This document shows positions 27,766-36,114 of a stretch of DNA of 64,000 nucleotides, in pieces. Both the position numbers and the translations under genes were made by a program. The notes below the pieces were generated by a model. The model made no database searches. It was not told the DNA's origin and saw nothing but the letters and a program-made list of their open reading frames with translations. Source of the DNA: Chitinispirillaceae bacterium (lineage in GTDB: Bacteria; Fibrobacterota; Chitinivibrionia; Chitinivibrionales; Chitinispirillaceae); the NCBI GenBank assembly GCA_016929595.1, contig JAFGIN010000179.1:31008-95007 (forward strand), read 5' to 3'. Every line of letters starts with the position of its first letter. The first letter of the stretch is position 1.

Positions 27766-27774
27766 TGGTATACT
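27766..27774 (+). promoter_or_regulatory. Extended -10 promoter of small-protein gene 2
   Basis: TGGTATACT, 30 bases before the ATG at 27804. The surrounding 35 bases (TAATAA ... ACA ... TGGTAT-CT) are conserved with the region upstream of gene 3. Confidence 0.6.
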
Positions 27775-27803
27775 TAATATAGAACAATCAAAGGAGGTTC
27801 TAT

Positions 27804-28154
27804 ATGGCATTACTAATACTTAATGAAGACGAAGCATGTGCAGCAGGGAAAACTCCAGAAGCTGAAAAATTTTATGAATTCGATCCTAACGATAGAACTG
27901 CTATCAATAGAATTCATACGATTCTGTCGCTTCGGAAAAAAAGCTCTGCTGAAAAAAGTGAAAAGGTTCTTGCAGAAGTATGCACAAAGAGCCTTGAACA
28001 GAGTTTTTCAAAAACTTCTCAAGTTCATGTCAGCAGCTGGTTTCAGACTATTTCCGGGTATATTCCGAAATTCAATACCATAAACGGAAATTACCGTAAA
28101 CCGAAAAAAATCTACTCTTCCGGCCATATCAATATTCGTTTCCCGAGTATCTGA
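27804..28154 (+). CDS. Small protein of unknown function, paralogue 2 of 3
   Basis: 116 residues. Starts MALLILNEDE, core FYEFDPND-x3-AINRIHTILSLRKK, followed by a Ser/Lys-rich helix with one Cys (EVCTKS) and a basic, aromatic C-terminal tail (YRKPKK). The tail matches paralogue 3 loosely (S-x2-F-x6-Y ... PKK). AAAGGAGG lies seven bases upstream of the ATG. No membrane segment or known domain. The acidic head and basic tail could suit a nucleic-acid or membrane-surface adaptor, but that is speculation. Confidence 0.72.
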   Translation: MALLILNEDEACAAGKTPEAEKFYEFDPNDRTAINRIHTILSLRKKSSAEKSEKVLAEVCTKSLEQSFSKTSQVHVSSWFQTISGYIPKFNTINGNYRKPKKIYSSGHINIRFPSI

Positions 28155-28277
28155 TATCGGCCTTCTTTCTCCACTTTCCTCTATCTCTTCGCTCCTTTTA
28201 ATTCTAACCTTACATTGTTCATTCAACATGTTTTAATACATTTCTAATTTCAAGCTAATAAGAACCGAACACCCATC

Positions 28278-28286
28278 TGGTATTCT
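28278..28286 (+). promoter_or_regulatory. Extended -10 promoter of small-protein gene 3
   Basis: TGGTATTCT, 32 bases before the ATG at 28318, aligned with the same element of gene 2, including the upstream TAATAA and ACA positions. Confidence 0.6.
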
Positions 28287-28317
28287 TTGTAACAGGATGT
28301 AATTGAAGGAGGTTCTT

Positions 28318-28680
28318 ATGGCATACCTTATTTTAGATGATGATGAATCATATTCGGGCAAAAAAAATGACTGGGAAAATTTCTTTGAGTTTGACTCAAA
28401 TGACACTAGTGCTGTTCGTAGAATCCATCGGATTCTATCGTTGCGTAAGAGATCTGTTTTTGCTGACAGTGTGAATAATCTTTCTGACATATGCGAATCA
28501 ACGATGGAAAATAGTAATAATGACAAAAAAAACACTACCATGTCCGGATTATTTGAACGCACAGTAAAATATTTCTCTAATGTCAGAAATTCCGCAAAAA
28601 CAAGGAGAAATTACCCGAAGAAACAGAATTTGAATCAATGCCACTTCTGTAAAGTAAAGTTCCATACCTTTAAAGCATGA
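28318..28680 (+). CDS. Small protein of unknown function, paralogue 3 of 3
   Basis: 120 residues from ATG 28318, placed seven bases after AAGGAGG; an in-frame ATG five codons earlier covers this site and is rejected. Starts MAYLILDDDES, core FFEFDSND-x3-AVRRIHRILSLRKR, then a Cys helix (DICEST), an Asn/Lys-rich linker and a basic tail. The end has CHFCKVKFH, a C-x2-C-x4-H arrangement that could bind a metal and is absent from the other two copies. Function unknown. The intergenic repeat copy A starts about 40 bases downstream. Confidence 0.72.
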   Translation: MAYLILDDDESYSGKKNDWENFFEFDSNDTSAVRRIHRILSLRKRSVFADSVNNLSDICESTMENSNNDKKNTTMSGLFERTVKYFSNVRNSAKTRRNYPKKQNLNQCHFCKVKFHTFKA

Positions 28681-28720
28681 ACCCTTGTTACCTTAGCTAT
28701 ACTGGAGGAATGATGAGCTG

Positions 28721-28910
28721 TTATTAACTGTCTCATATTACCTGCTTTCGGCGAGCAACTCGTATGTGACATGACACTATCGGACTGCGAATCCGTCAAC
28801 GCACTGATTTTCATTTCGGAGCCGGGATCGCAATCGGTATCGACATCAAAAAGCATAGCAATTGCAAATCGATCCCGATTCCAATACCGACAGCGACCCC
28901 GATAATTACT
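28721..28910 (+). repeat. Dispersed intergenic inverted repeat, copy A
   Basis: The core (about 28805-28910) has a left arm rich in ATCGG/ATCGAC steps (28815-28846), a short AAAAAGCATAGCAATTG spacer and a right arm with GATCCCGAT, ACCGACAGCG and CCCCGAT steps (28869-28903) that is imperfectly complementary to the left. An outer TTATTAACTGTCTCAT (28721-28736) also occurs in copy B, but here about 57 extra bases separate it from the core. Confidence 0.75.
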
Positions 28911-28977
28911 ATCGAAAAATATGCGGATATTACAAGTCTTTAGCTTTTGTTAAATTAACTGGCTTTTTTACTTGCAG

Positions 28978-29197
28978 GAATCAGCAATTATATGAATCCC
29001 TTCATCATACGCTTTTTTGAGAACTTCATCAACGCTGATAGATCCTACCCGTATGCCATATCTGAATAAACAAAAAAAGGTGATGATAAAATCCTGGGGA
29101 AGCGAAGCCGTCCATGCTGTGTTTTAGAAAAATATGACTGCAATTTTGAAACGAAATCACGATCTGCAGTTTTATCGACGGAAGTAATTATTTTGTA
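28978..29197 (-). pseudogene. Frameshifted remnant of an unknown gene
   Basis: On the minus strand two overlapping frames read like one protein: frame 1 gives TSVDKTADRDFVSKLQSYF ... RILSSPFF and then stops at AYG; frame 2 continues RYGIRVGSISVDEVLKKAYD and ends IIADSCK before TAA at 28978. The switch falls at or near a run of seven T. There is no start codon or ribosome-binding site, and a stop lies just upstream. I therefore read it as a decayed C-terminus; the parent family is not recognised. Confidence 0.45.
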
Positions 29198-29253
29198 TTA
29201 TGTAAAACAATTGAAAGAACGACACTTTTTATGCACTCTTATATGTTGGTGGT

Positions 29254-29445
29254 TCACTTCTGTGTAAACTTTTTCCACATGAATTTGATACCCATATGGA
29301 TAGTCAAAGGGATAGCAAAGACCAGATTGAATAACAACTCTTTTGCCAGATCATACTTTCCCTCTTTACCTTTGTTTCCGGTGGCGGAGATATTCTTGTC
29401 ACTACTACTTTTGTCGCTGCCGCTATCACACCGTTTCGCATCCAC
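29254..29445 (-). CDS. Small single-span membrane protein, hypothetical
   Basis: 63 residues from a GTG at 29445, with AAAGGAG eight bases upstream, which is the main reason to accept it. A Ser/Lys/Asp-rich hydrophilic head is followed by one hydrophobic segment (about 36-55, LLFNLVFAIPLTIHMGIKFMW) and a basic end (KKFTQK), so the head is probably outside and the tail inside. It begins 35 bases after the 29481-29876 gene and could be co-transcribed. No family recognised. Confidence 0.5.
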   Translation of the reverse strand: MDAKRCDSGSDKSSSDKNISATGNKGKEGKYDLAKELLFNLVFAIPLTIHMGIKFMWKKFTQK

Positions 29446-29480
29446 TTGAATATCTCCTTTCGATAAGTTAACGAATACAC

Positions 29481-29876
29481 CTATCCATCTTCACGCTCAA
29501 GTATCCGGATATATCTGGCCATTAACGTATCCGAAACCGATTGCAACTGCCAGTATGCTTTATAGGTAATTGTCTTCCCACTCATAACATTGACTAATTT
29601 CTCATCGATTTTCCATTCCCCAGGCATATTGATGAATGTCCTGCTGCTGTCTTCTGCGCTGCACAGGAACAGCTCACGATTTGACACCCTTACAAAAGAT
29701 CCCGAATTGTTTCGTATCTGGACAGAACCGATAACCTTACCCTCAGATTTATGGTATGTTAAATTGAATATGGTAATGGTCACCCCTTCAAATGGGGACA
29801 GTTCAATAGGATCGTATTTTGAACAGACCACCAGGGCAATTATCGCAACCACCAGAATCTGTTTCCACATAGTCAT
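29481..29876 (-). CDS. Hypothetical secreted or envelope protein
   Basis: 131 residues. A hydrophobic N-terminus (MTMWKQILVVAIIALVVCSK) looks like a signal peptide or a weak lipobox (LVVC, an atypical residue before Cys). The remainder is a compact beta-rich domain (about 30-125; VTITIFNLTYH, GSVQIRNNSGSFVRVSN, TITYKAYWQL). AGGTG lies just before the ATG; a second ATG two codons on is possible. No known family. Its fold could be Ig-like, but that is a guess. It is divergent from cysK. Confidence 0.65.
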   Translation of the reverse strand: MTMWKQILVVAIIALVVCSKYDPIELSPFEGVTITIFNLTYHKSEGKVIGSVQIRNNSGSFVRVSNRELFLCSAEDSSRTFINMPGEWKIDEKLVNVMSGKTITYKAYWQLQSVSDTLMARYIRILEREDG

Positions 29877-30024
29877 AACACCTGAAATTTTTACAAAAAA
29901 TACCCACTACACGGGCACTCTTTTAAGATGGTAATCTTTTGAAGTAGAATCAAGAGCTTTTCTCAATAATTTCATGATAAACCGATCATTTATCACATTC
30001 TTTATCAATTTTGTGATAATTATA

Positions 30025-30053
30025 TTGCGCATTTTCCATTTTATTGCTTATAT
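30025..30053 (+). promoter_or_regulatory. Candidate promoter of cysK
   Basis: TTGCGC (30025-30030), a 17-base spacer and TTATAT (30048-30053), 55 bases before the cysK start. A TATAAT overlaps three bases downstream with a poorer -35. The preceding sequence has a TGATAAA-N7-TTTATCA inverted repeat (about 29972-29992) that could be an operator. Confidence 0.4.
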
Positions 30054-30107
30054 TATAATAGATTATAGATTACTGATTGCCAGAAATTTTAAAGTAGCAG
30101 GTAAATA

Positions 30108-31034
30108 ATGAATATAGCAAATACTATCGTTGATCTTATAGGAAACACCCCTCTTGTCAGAATCAATCGACTTAATACCGGGTATGCTCAAATTTTCGCT
30201 AAACTCGAATTTTTCAACCCCTTATCCAGCGTTAAGGACCGCATAGGTGCTGCATTGATCGAAGATGCTGAAAAAAAAGGAAAACTTACCAGAGACAGCG
30301 TCATCATTGAACCAACCAGTGGCAATACCGGCATTGCACTTGCATTTGTGGCCGCTGTCAAAGGGTATCGCTTAATATTAACGATGCCTGAAACGATGAG
30401 CCTTGAAAGACGCAAACTCCTTAAAGCGTTTGGGGCTGAGTTAGTACTCACTGAAGGATCTAAAGGAATGAAAGGTGCTATTGAGAAAGCCGAAGAGCTG
30501 GCTGCTGAGATACCCCATTCTTTTATTCCGCAGCAGTTTGACAACCCTGCAAACCCCCGGATCCATCGTGTTACCACCGCTGAAGAGATCCTTAGGGATA
30601 CTGATGGAAAGGTCGATATTTTCATCGCCGGAGTTGGAACCGGCGGCACATTAACTGGTACGGGTGAAGTTTTAAAAAGCAAAATTAACAATGTAAAAAT
30701 TATTGCCGTAGAACCTGATAAATCACCCGTGATTTCCGGTGGCATGCCGGGCCCGCACAAACTTCAGGGCATTGGTGCAGGATTTATTCCCGGAAACCTC
30801 AACATATCAATCATTGATGAAGTTATTACCGTTAAGGAGGAGGATGCAGGAAATACAGCTCGTGAAGCGGCCCGCCGCGAGGGTTTACTTATTGGGATTT
30901 CTTCAGGGGCTGCACTCTGGAGCGCCATAAAGGTGTCTTCACGTAAAGAGAACGAGGGTAAAAACATCGTAGTGATCCTGCCAAGCTGTGGAGAACGCTA
31001 TTTAAGCACCTGGCTTTTTGATGATCTGAGCTGA
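30108..31034 (+). CDS. cysK: Cysteine synthase A (O-acetylserine sulfhydrylase)
   Basis: 308 residues. Pyridoxal-phosphate enzyme making cysteine from O-acetylserine and sulfide. PLP Lys43 is in NPLSSVKDR, the substrate loop is [11 protein letters not shown], the phosphate-binding loop [10 protein letters not shown], and SCGERYLST closes the protein. AGCAGG lies nine bases before the ATG. It is first in a plus-strand run with metY and larE, a sulfur-metabolism group. Confidence 0.97.
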   Translation: MNIANTIVDLIGNTPLVRINRLNTGYAQIFAKLEFFNPLSSVKDRIGAALIEDAEKKGKLTRDSVIIEPTSGNTGIALAFVAAVKGYRLILTMPETMSLERRKLLKAFGAELVLTEGSKGMKGAIEKAEELAAEIPHSFIPQQFDNPANPRIHRVTTAEEILRDTDGKVDIFIAGVGTGGTLTGTGEVLKSKINNVKIIAVEPDKSPVISGGMPGPHKLQGIGAGFIPGNLNISIIDEVITVKEEDAGNTAREAARREGLLIGISSGAALWSAIKVSSRKENEGKNIVVILPSCGERYLSTWLFDDLS

Positions 31035-31121
31035 ACCTGTATATCAGTGCTACCCTGCTTAATTAACATAAAATATGTATAAGCTTATTAAATATACACC
31101 AAACCGAAAGAGTTTTACACT

Positions 31122-32411
31122 ATGAATGAAAAGCAGTATCGATTTGAAACACTGGCACTTCACGCAGGGCAACCTGTTGACGAAACATTATCACGCGGTG
31201 TACCTGTATACAGGACAAGTTCGTACCTTTTCAAGAGTACCGAACATGCGGCCAACCTTTTCGCCCTTAAAGAACCTGGTAATATATATAGCAGATTAAA
31301 CAATCCCACAACAGATATTCTTGAACAAAGAGTCACAGAACTTGAAGGAGGAGCGGCATCAGTTGCAGTTTCTTCGGGAACATCAGCAATATTCAATACA
31401 ATAATTACTCTGGCGCAGGGCGGTGATGAGATTGTTTCGGCAAACAACCTCTATGGTGGAACGTATACACAATTTGATGCGATTCTCCCTAAGTTCGGCA
31501 TCAAAGTTTCATTCGTCGACCCGTCAGACCCCCGGAATTTTGAAGTTGCCATTACCGAAAAAACAAAAGCTCTTTATATCGAAACTATTGGCAACCCGGT
31601 TCTTGATTTTACCGATGTAAAAGCGGTTGCAGATATAGCGCACGCACATGGAATTCCGCTTATTGCAGATGCAACATTTACAACTCCATACCTTCTCAAA
31701 ACAATCGAACTGGGAGCAGACATTGTTGTGCAATCGCTGACTAAATGGATAGCCGGCCACGGGGCAGCAATAGGAGGGATTGTCACCGATTCCGGTCGAT
31801 TTAACTGGAAAAGCGGAAAACACCCACTGTTTACAGAACCGGACGAAAACTATCATGGATTGCGATGGGCGCTGGACCTTCCACAACAACTTGCTCCAAT
31901 CGCTTTTGCCTTACGATTCCGTACTGTTCCGTTACGTAATCTTGGCGCATGCATCTCTCCGGATAATTCCTGGATTATTCTTCAGGGCGTTGAGACATTG
32001 CCATTACGCATGATAAAGCATTCCGAAAATGCGATGAGAGTTGCACAATTTCTTAAAAACCACCCTAAAATTTCCTGGGTCCGTTACCCTGGTCTTCCGG
32101 ACGACCCATCATACAAGACCGCATCAAAATATCTGAAAAATGGTTTTGGCGGAATGGTTGTCATGGGCGTTAAAGGTGGATATGATGCAGCTGTAAAGAT
32201 TATCGATTCAATAAAGCTGTTCTCTCACCTTGCCAATGTAGGTGATGCAAAGAGCCTGATTTTGCACCCTGCCAGCACCTCACACAGCCAGCTCAGCGAG
32301 CAGCAGCAGCGCAATGGGGGATTGACTAGCGATTTAATCAGACTCTCTATCGGACTTGAGCATCACGACGATCTTATCGAAGCACTTGATGAGGCGCTTT
32401 CCAGGGCGTAA
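31122..32411 (+). CDS. metY: O-acetylhomoserine sulfhydrylase (MetY type)
   Basis: 429 residues. Cys/Met-metabolism PLP enzyme; makes homocysteine from O-acetylhomoserine and sulfide. The length (about 430), YSRLNNPT, ASVAVSSGTSAIF and PLP Lys208 in VVQSLTKWIAGHG fit the OAH sulfhydrylase branch rather than cystathionine synthases (about 390). HPASTSHSQLSEQQQ near the C-terminus is typical. It is 87 bases downstream of cysK; no SAM riboswitch is visible in the gap. Confidence 0.93.
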   Translation: MNEKQYRFETLALHAGQPVDETLSRGVPVYRTSSYLFKSTEHAANLFALKEPGNIYSRLNNPTTDILEQRVTELEGGAASVAVSSGTSAIFNTIITLAQGGDEIVSANNLYGGTYTQFDAILPKFGIKVSFVDPSDPRNFEVAITEKTKALYIETIGNPVLDFTDVKAVADIAHAHGIPLIADATFTTPYLLKTIELGADIVVQSLTKWIAGHGAAIGGIVTDSGRFNWKSGKHPLFTEPDENYHGLRWALDLPQQLAPIAFALRFRTVPLRNLGACISPDNSWIILQGVETLPLRMIKHSENAMRVAQFLKNHPKISWVRYPGLPDDPSYKTASKYLKNGFGGMVVMGVKGGYDAAVKIIDSIKLFSHLANVGDAKSLILHPASTSHSQLSEQQQRNGGLTSDLIRLSIGLEHHDDLIEALDEALSRA

Positions 32412-32445
32412 TTTCATATCAATACAACAAAAGGTGATAAAGAAT

Positions 32446-33261
32446 ATGAACGAGACCCTTCAGAAAAAGACGGAGCAGCTTGAAACGATCATCGGACAAT
32501 ACCAATCTGCACTTGTTGCCTTTTCCGGTGGTGTAGACAGCTCGCTCCTTGCATTTATCTGTAAACGAGTCCTGGGCAGCAGGGCAATTCTGGCAACTGC
32601 CACATCATCCACCTATCCGCAGCGTGAACTCGATGAAGCACGATCAATTGGTGAATCTCTGGGTCTGAAGCATCTTTTTATCGTTTCTGAAGAAATTGAT
32701 TTGCCAGAATTTTTTCATAACCCGCATGACCGGTGCTATCACTGTAAAAAAGAACTGTTCTCGAAACTTCAGGACCTCGCAACCGGCCATGGATGCGAGA
32801 TTGTTTTTGATGGAAACAACAGTGACGATATCAGCGATTACCGGCCGGGGCGCAAAGCGCTCAGGGAACTCGGTATCATTTCACCACTGGAACTAGCCGG
32901 TATGACAAAAAACGATATACGGGAACTATCTCGTAATTTTAATCTCACGACAACGGACAAACCTGCAATGGCCTGCCTTTCATCCCGTATACCCTACGGT
33001 GAACAGATCACCAGAGAAAAACTTCAACGTATAGAATCAGCCGAAAATTTTCTTGCAGGTAGGGGATTTTCCCAATTCAGGGTCAGAAGTCATGGAGACC
33101 TTGCACGCCTTGAATTTATCGGTACCGAAATTGAAAACGCTTTTTCGCAACGGGATGTAATCCTTCAGGAACTACAAAAAAACGGTTTTGCATACGTGTG
33201 TATAGATCTTCAAGGGTACAGAACCGGCGCGATGAATGAAATTTTGCCTGGGCGAAGATAA
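32446..33261 (+). CDS. larE: LarE-type ATP-dependent sacrificial sulfur transferase
   Basis: 271 residues from ATG 32446, with AAAGGTGAT upstream; a longer frame starting inside metY is rejected. PP-loop SGGVDSS is at 27-33. CYHCKKELF adds a Cys pair, and KPAMACLSSRIPYG contains the Cys in the position used as sulfur donor in LarE. LarE sulfurises the nickel-pincer cofactor of lactate racemase. No larA, larB or larC is in the window, so its partner is elsewhere or it serves another sulfur transfer; cysK and metY neighbours suit a sulfur role. Confidence 0.88.
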   Translation: MNETLQKKTEQLETIIGQYQSALVAFSGGVDSSLLAFICKRVLGSRAILATATSSTYPQRELDEARSIGESLGLKHLFIVSEEIDLPEFFHNPHDRCYHCKKELFSKLQDLATGHGCEIVFDGNNSDDISDYRPGRKALRELGIISPLELAGMTKNDIRELSRNFNLTTTDKPAMACLSSRIPYGEQITREKLQRIESAENFLAGRGFSQFRVRSHGDLARLEFIGTEIENAFSQRDVILQELQKNGFAYVCIDLQGYRTGAMNEILPGRR

Positions 33262-33388
33262 AAATTCTGAAATTTTAATTCGCGATTTAAGGCATTGCAT
33301 GGATTTGCCGTTTTTCCAAATAATTTACCCTGATACCACGAAATATATCAACGGCCTTTTATATAGATCGTGCATTGAACTATTTTCT

Positions 33389-34855
33389 ATGGTTATGGAG
33401 AACAGCCTATATAAAACACCTTCCGATTGTCAGATTCTGATTGTCGACGATGAAGAATTAACGTGCAACATGCTCCGGGACAGTCTCGAGACTGCTTATA
33501 AAGTCTGGACATGCGACACCGGAAAAAAAGCATTTGAGCTCATGGACGAGGTTGATTTTGACCTTATCGTTACCGATTTGAAACTTCCGGATATATCCGG
33601 TCTTGAAGTTTTAAGCTACGCCAAGGGTAAGGACGAATTTACAGAAGTCATTGTTGTTACCGGGTATGCATCAGTTGATTCTGCAACGCTGGCCATTAAC
33701 CTGGGGGTTTATTCGTATCTCGAAAAACCCCTTTCCATTACCGATTTTCTAATTCAGGTTCAAAAAGCGATTGCATCAAGGCTCTTTCATCTTAAGAGCA
33801 TCCGACTTATGCATCGGTTTGATGACATAGCTCCGGATGAGAAGGATCATCTCAACGATATTACATCACTCTATTACTTTACCCGCAAGTTGATGCTCTC
33901 TCTGGAAATCCCGGAAATCATGCGAATTACTCTTGAAGAGGTTAACAATAAAATCGGTTCTGTACTATCTGTGATCAGTGTCAACCTTCTCGGGTTTAAT
34001 GAGATCTACGCAATGCCCTCTACAGGAAGCGTTACTCCGACCGACCTGGAAAACATTTTTAAAGACCTTGATTTTAAATCAATCTCTTTTAATCAGAAAA
34101 ATGATAGTGATAATGTTCTTAAATCATCAATAACCTACAAAGGTAAGATTGGTAAAACGCCGCCACTCACCTCATTGCGATACGAGAATATCCCTCTTGT
34201 AGTAACAGATCATGTAATCGGATCGTTGATAGTTTTCTTTGAAAAGGATGTGATAAACAATAGCGGGCACACTCAATTTCTCTATGTTTTTACATCGATG
34301 GTTTCCTCCATTATCGAACATGGCTACTCAGCTCTTCAGGCCCGGCAACAGGCAAAAACTGACAGTCTGACCGGAATCGCCAACCATCGAATGTTTCAGG
34401 AATCTTTAGAACGGGAAATCAGCAGGGCAAACCGAAAAAAAACAACATTTGGTCTCATCCTTATCGACATTGATAATTTTAAGAAAGTTAATGACACCTG
34501 GGGACATCTGGTAGGTGATGCTGTTATCATCGATCTTACCAGACGGGTGGGGAATATAATCAGAGTCCAGGATACTCTGGCACGATATGGTGGAGAGGAG
34601 TTTGGAATAATTCTTCCCGAAACGGATCTTCACGGAACCGAAATCCTTGCCAACCGTGTGCTTCATGAGGTATCCTGCAGGCCTTTACTATTTTCCCAGC
34701 AGGAGCTCTTCTATACAGTCAGCTTAGGAGTTGCTATTTACGACAACGGTACTCCATTGCAAAAGGATCAGCTTATCTCCATAGCCGATGATGCACTTTA
34801 TGCTTCGAAAAGACATGGGAAAAATCAGGTTTCGATTGGTGCTGTCACAGTATGA
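33389..34855 (+). CDS. Response regulator with GGDEF (PleD-like diguanylate cyclase)
   Basis: 488 residues. The N-terminal receiver domain has DDE (20-22), phosphoacceptor Asp63 (VTDLKLPD), TGYAS and EKPL; a middle region of about 190 residues (150-340) resembles a GAF-type sensor; the C-terminal GGDEF domain has the active site RYGGEEF (401-405) and an RVQD inhibitory I-site at 392-395, correctly spaced five residues earlier. It should make cyclic di-GMP when phosphorylated. No histidine kinase is adjacent. The start is uncertain: the frame extends to 33236, and neither ATG 33389, 33395 nor 33299 has a strong ribosome-binding site. The stop overlaps waaA by four bases. Confidence 0.88.
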   Translation: MVMENSLYKTPSDCQILIVDDEELTCNMLRDSLETAYKVWTCDTGKKAFELMDEVDFDLIVTDLKLPDISGLEVLSYAKGKDEFTEVIVVTGYASVDSATLAINLGVYSYLEKPLSITDFLIQVQKAIASRLFHLKSIRLMHRFDDIAPDEKDHLNDITSLYYFTRKLMLSLEIPEIMRITLEEVNNKIGSVLSVISVNLLGFNEIYAMPSTGSVTPTDLENIFKDLDFKSISFNQKNDSDNVLKSSITYKGKIGKTPPLTSLRYENIPLVVTDHVIGSLIVFFEKDVINNSGHTQFLYVFTSMVSSIIEHGYSALQARQQAKTDSLTGIANHRMFQESLEREISRANRKKTTFGLILIDIDNFKKVNDTWGHLVGDAVIIDLTRRVGNIIRVQDTLARYGGEEFGIILPETDLHGTEILANRVLHEVSCRPLLFSQQELFYTVSLGVAIYDNGTPLQKDQLISIADDALYASKRHGKNQVSIGAVTV

Positions 34856-36114
34856 ATGCATTGATTTCAGTAACAATTGTTTTCTACAGTACAGTTCTTG
34901 AGTGCATGAGAATCTGCCTTTCTCCTTTATTAAAAAAAATAAGTGATAAATATGGCTGGGATCTGCCTCTTCGCCAGCGCCTTCCGGTGACATTCCGGGA
35001 TTTTCGAAAAAGGACTGTTGTCTGGATCCATGCAGCGTCGCTTGGTGAATCGAAGCTTCTGATCAAATTTTTAGAATCTTTGAAAAAAAAACACCCCGAG
35101 GATCTTTATCTGATAACCGCAGCTACCAGAGACGGAGTGAATTATATTCACGCCAACAGAGTTCCCGGAGTATGCGCCGCCGGGTTCCTTCCTGTTGATA
35201 CTATCCCTCTGATGCGAGGGATTATTGAGCATTTTTCGATCAGCCGGTTATGGATCATCGAAACCGAACTCTGGCCATCAATGCTATGGGTTTGCCGTTC
35301 AAAACATATTCCAATTGGAATTGTAAATGCACGCATAGAAGAAAAAACGTTCAAATGGTATTACAGATTAAAAAAAGGGTTTGAATTTCTGTTTAAAACA
35401 GTGGATATAATTCTAGCTCAAAATCAGGACTATGCTGCACGGTATATTGCATTAGGTGTAAACCCTTCGAATATTCACATCGTCGGAAATATTAAAAGTC
35501 ATATCTCAATTACACGACCTCCCAAGAAGGAGTGGCTTGCTATTCGATCAAATCTCAATATCAGGGAAAACGACCAGGTACTTGTCGCAGGTTGTGTTCA
35601 TACCGGAGAGGGAGCCATTCTGGCGGAATGTTTTAAACTCCTTTCAAAATCAGAAACAATTAACAAACTGATCATCGTACCCCGTCATCTCAAAGAGACC
35701 GGTAAAATAGTTGAAGAGAGTGGCTGTAATATTGTCACTCTTAACGATCCACGAACATCACGAAACTGGGATATCTGTATTATCAATAGTACAGGAATAC
35801 TGGATGACATGTACAAATGCGCTGATGCTGCAATTATCGGAGGTACATTCGTAAACACCGGGGGACATAACGTCTGGGATGCAGCCCGTTACGGCATACC
35901 GGTATTTTTCGGTCCCGATTACAGTGCACAGGTGGATGGTTGTGAAACACTTCTGACCAATGGTGTTGGCTTTAAAGTTAAAAATGCAACAGAACTTGCC
36001 GAGATGGTTTACAGAGTATTAAAGAAAGAAGCCTCTAAATTCATGCAAGCTCAGCGGCTTTTTACCGATACCATGAATCGTCGTCAATCTTTACTGGAGC
36101 CGCTGATACCATGA
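34852..36114 (+). CDS. waaA: 3-deoxy-D-manno-octulosonic acid (Kdo) transferase
   Basis: 420 residues, GT30 family. Transfers Kdo to lipid A in the inner membrane. An N-terminal hydrophobic anchor (about 5-20) precedes the catalytic base Glu66 in WIHAASLGES; IETELWPSML, GNIKSH and GGTFVNTGGHN follow. The ATG overlaps the GGDEF stop (ATGA) and the 3' end overlaps holA by four bases, so all three are coupled. It shows the cell has a lipid A-type outer membrane. Confidence 0.95.
   Translation: MNALISVTIVFYSTVLECMRICLSPLLKKISDKYGWDLPLRQRLPVTFRDFRKRTVVWIHAASLGESKLLIKFLESLKKKHPEDLYLITAATRDGVNYIHANRVPGVCAAGFLPVDTIPLMRGIIEHFSISRLWIIETELWPSMLWVCRSKHIPIGIVNARIEEKTFKWYYRLKKGFEFLFKTVDIILAQNQDYAARYIALGVNPSNIHIVGNIKSHISITRPPKKEWLAIRSNLNIRENDQVLVAGCVHTGEGAILAECFKLLSKSETINKLIIVPRHLKETGKIVEESGCNIVTLNDPRTSRNWDICIINSTGILDDMYKCADAAIIGGTFVNTGGHNVWDAARYGIPVFFGPDYSAQVDGCETLLTNGVGFKVKNATELAEMVYRVLKKEASKFMQAQRLFTDTMNRRQSLLEPLIP

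Noticed and set aside
31035..31121. Possible SAM or other riboswitch before metY
   Set aside because: The gap is only 87 bases and shows none of the SAM-I helices.
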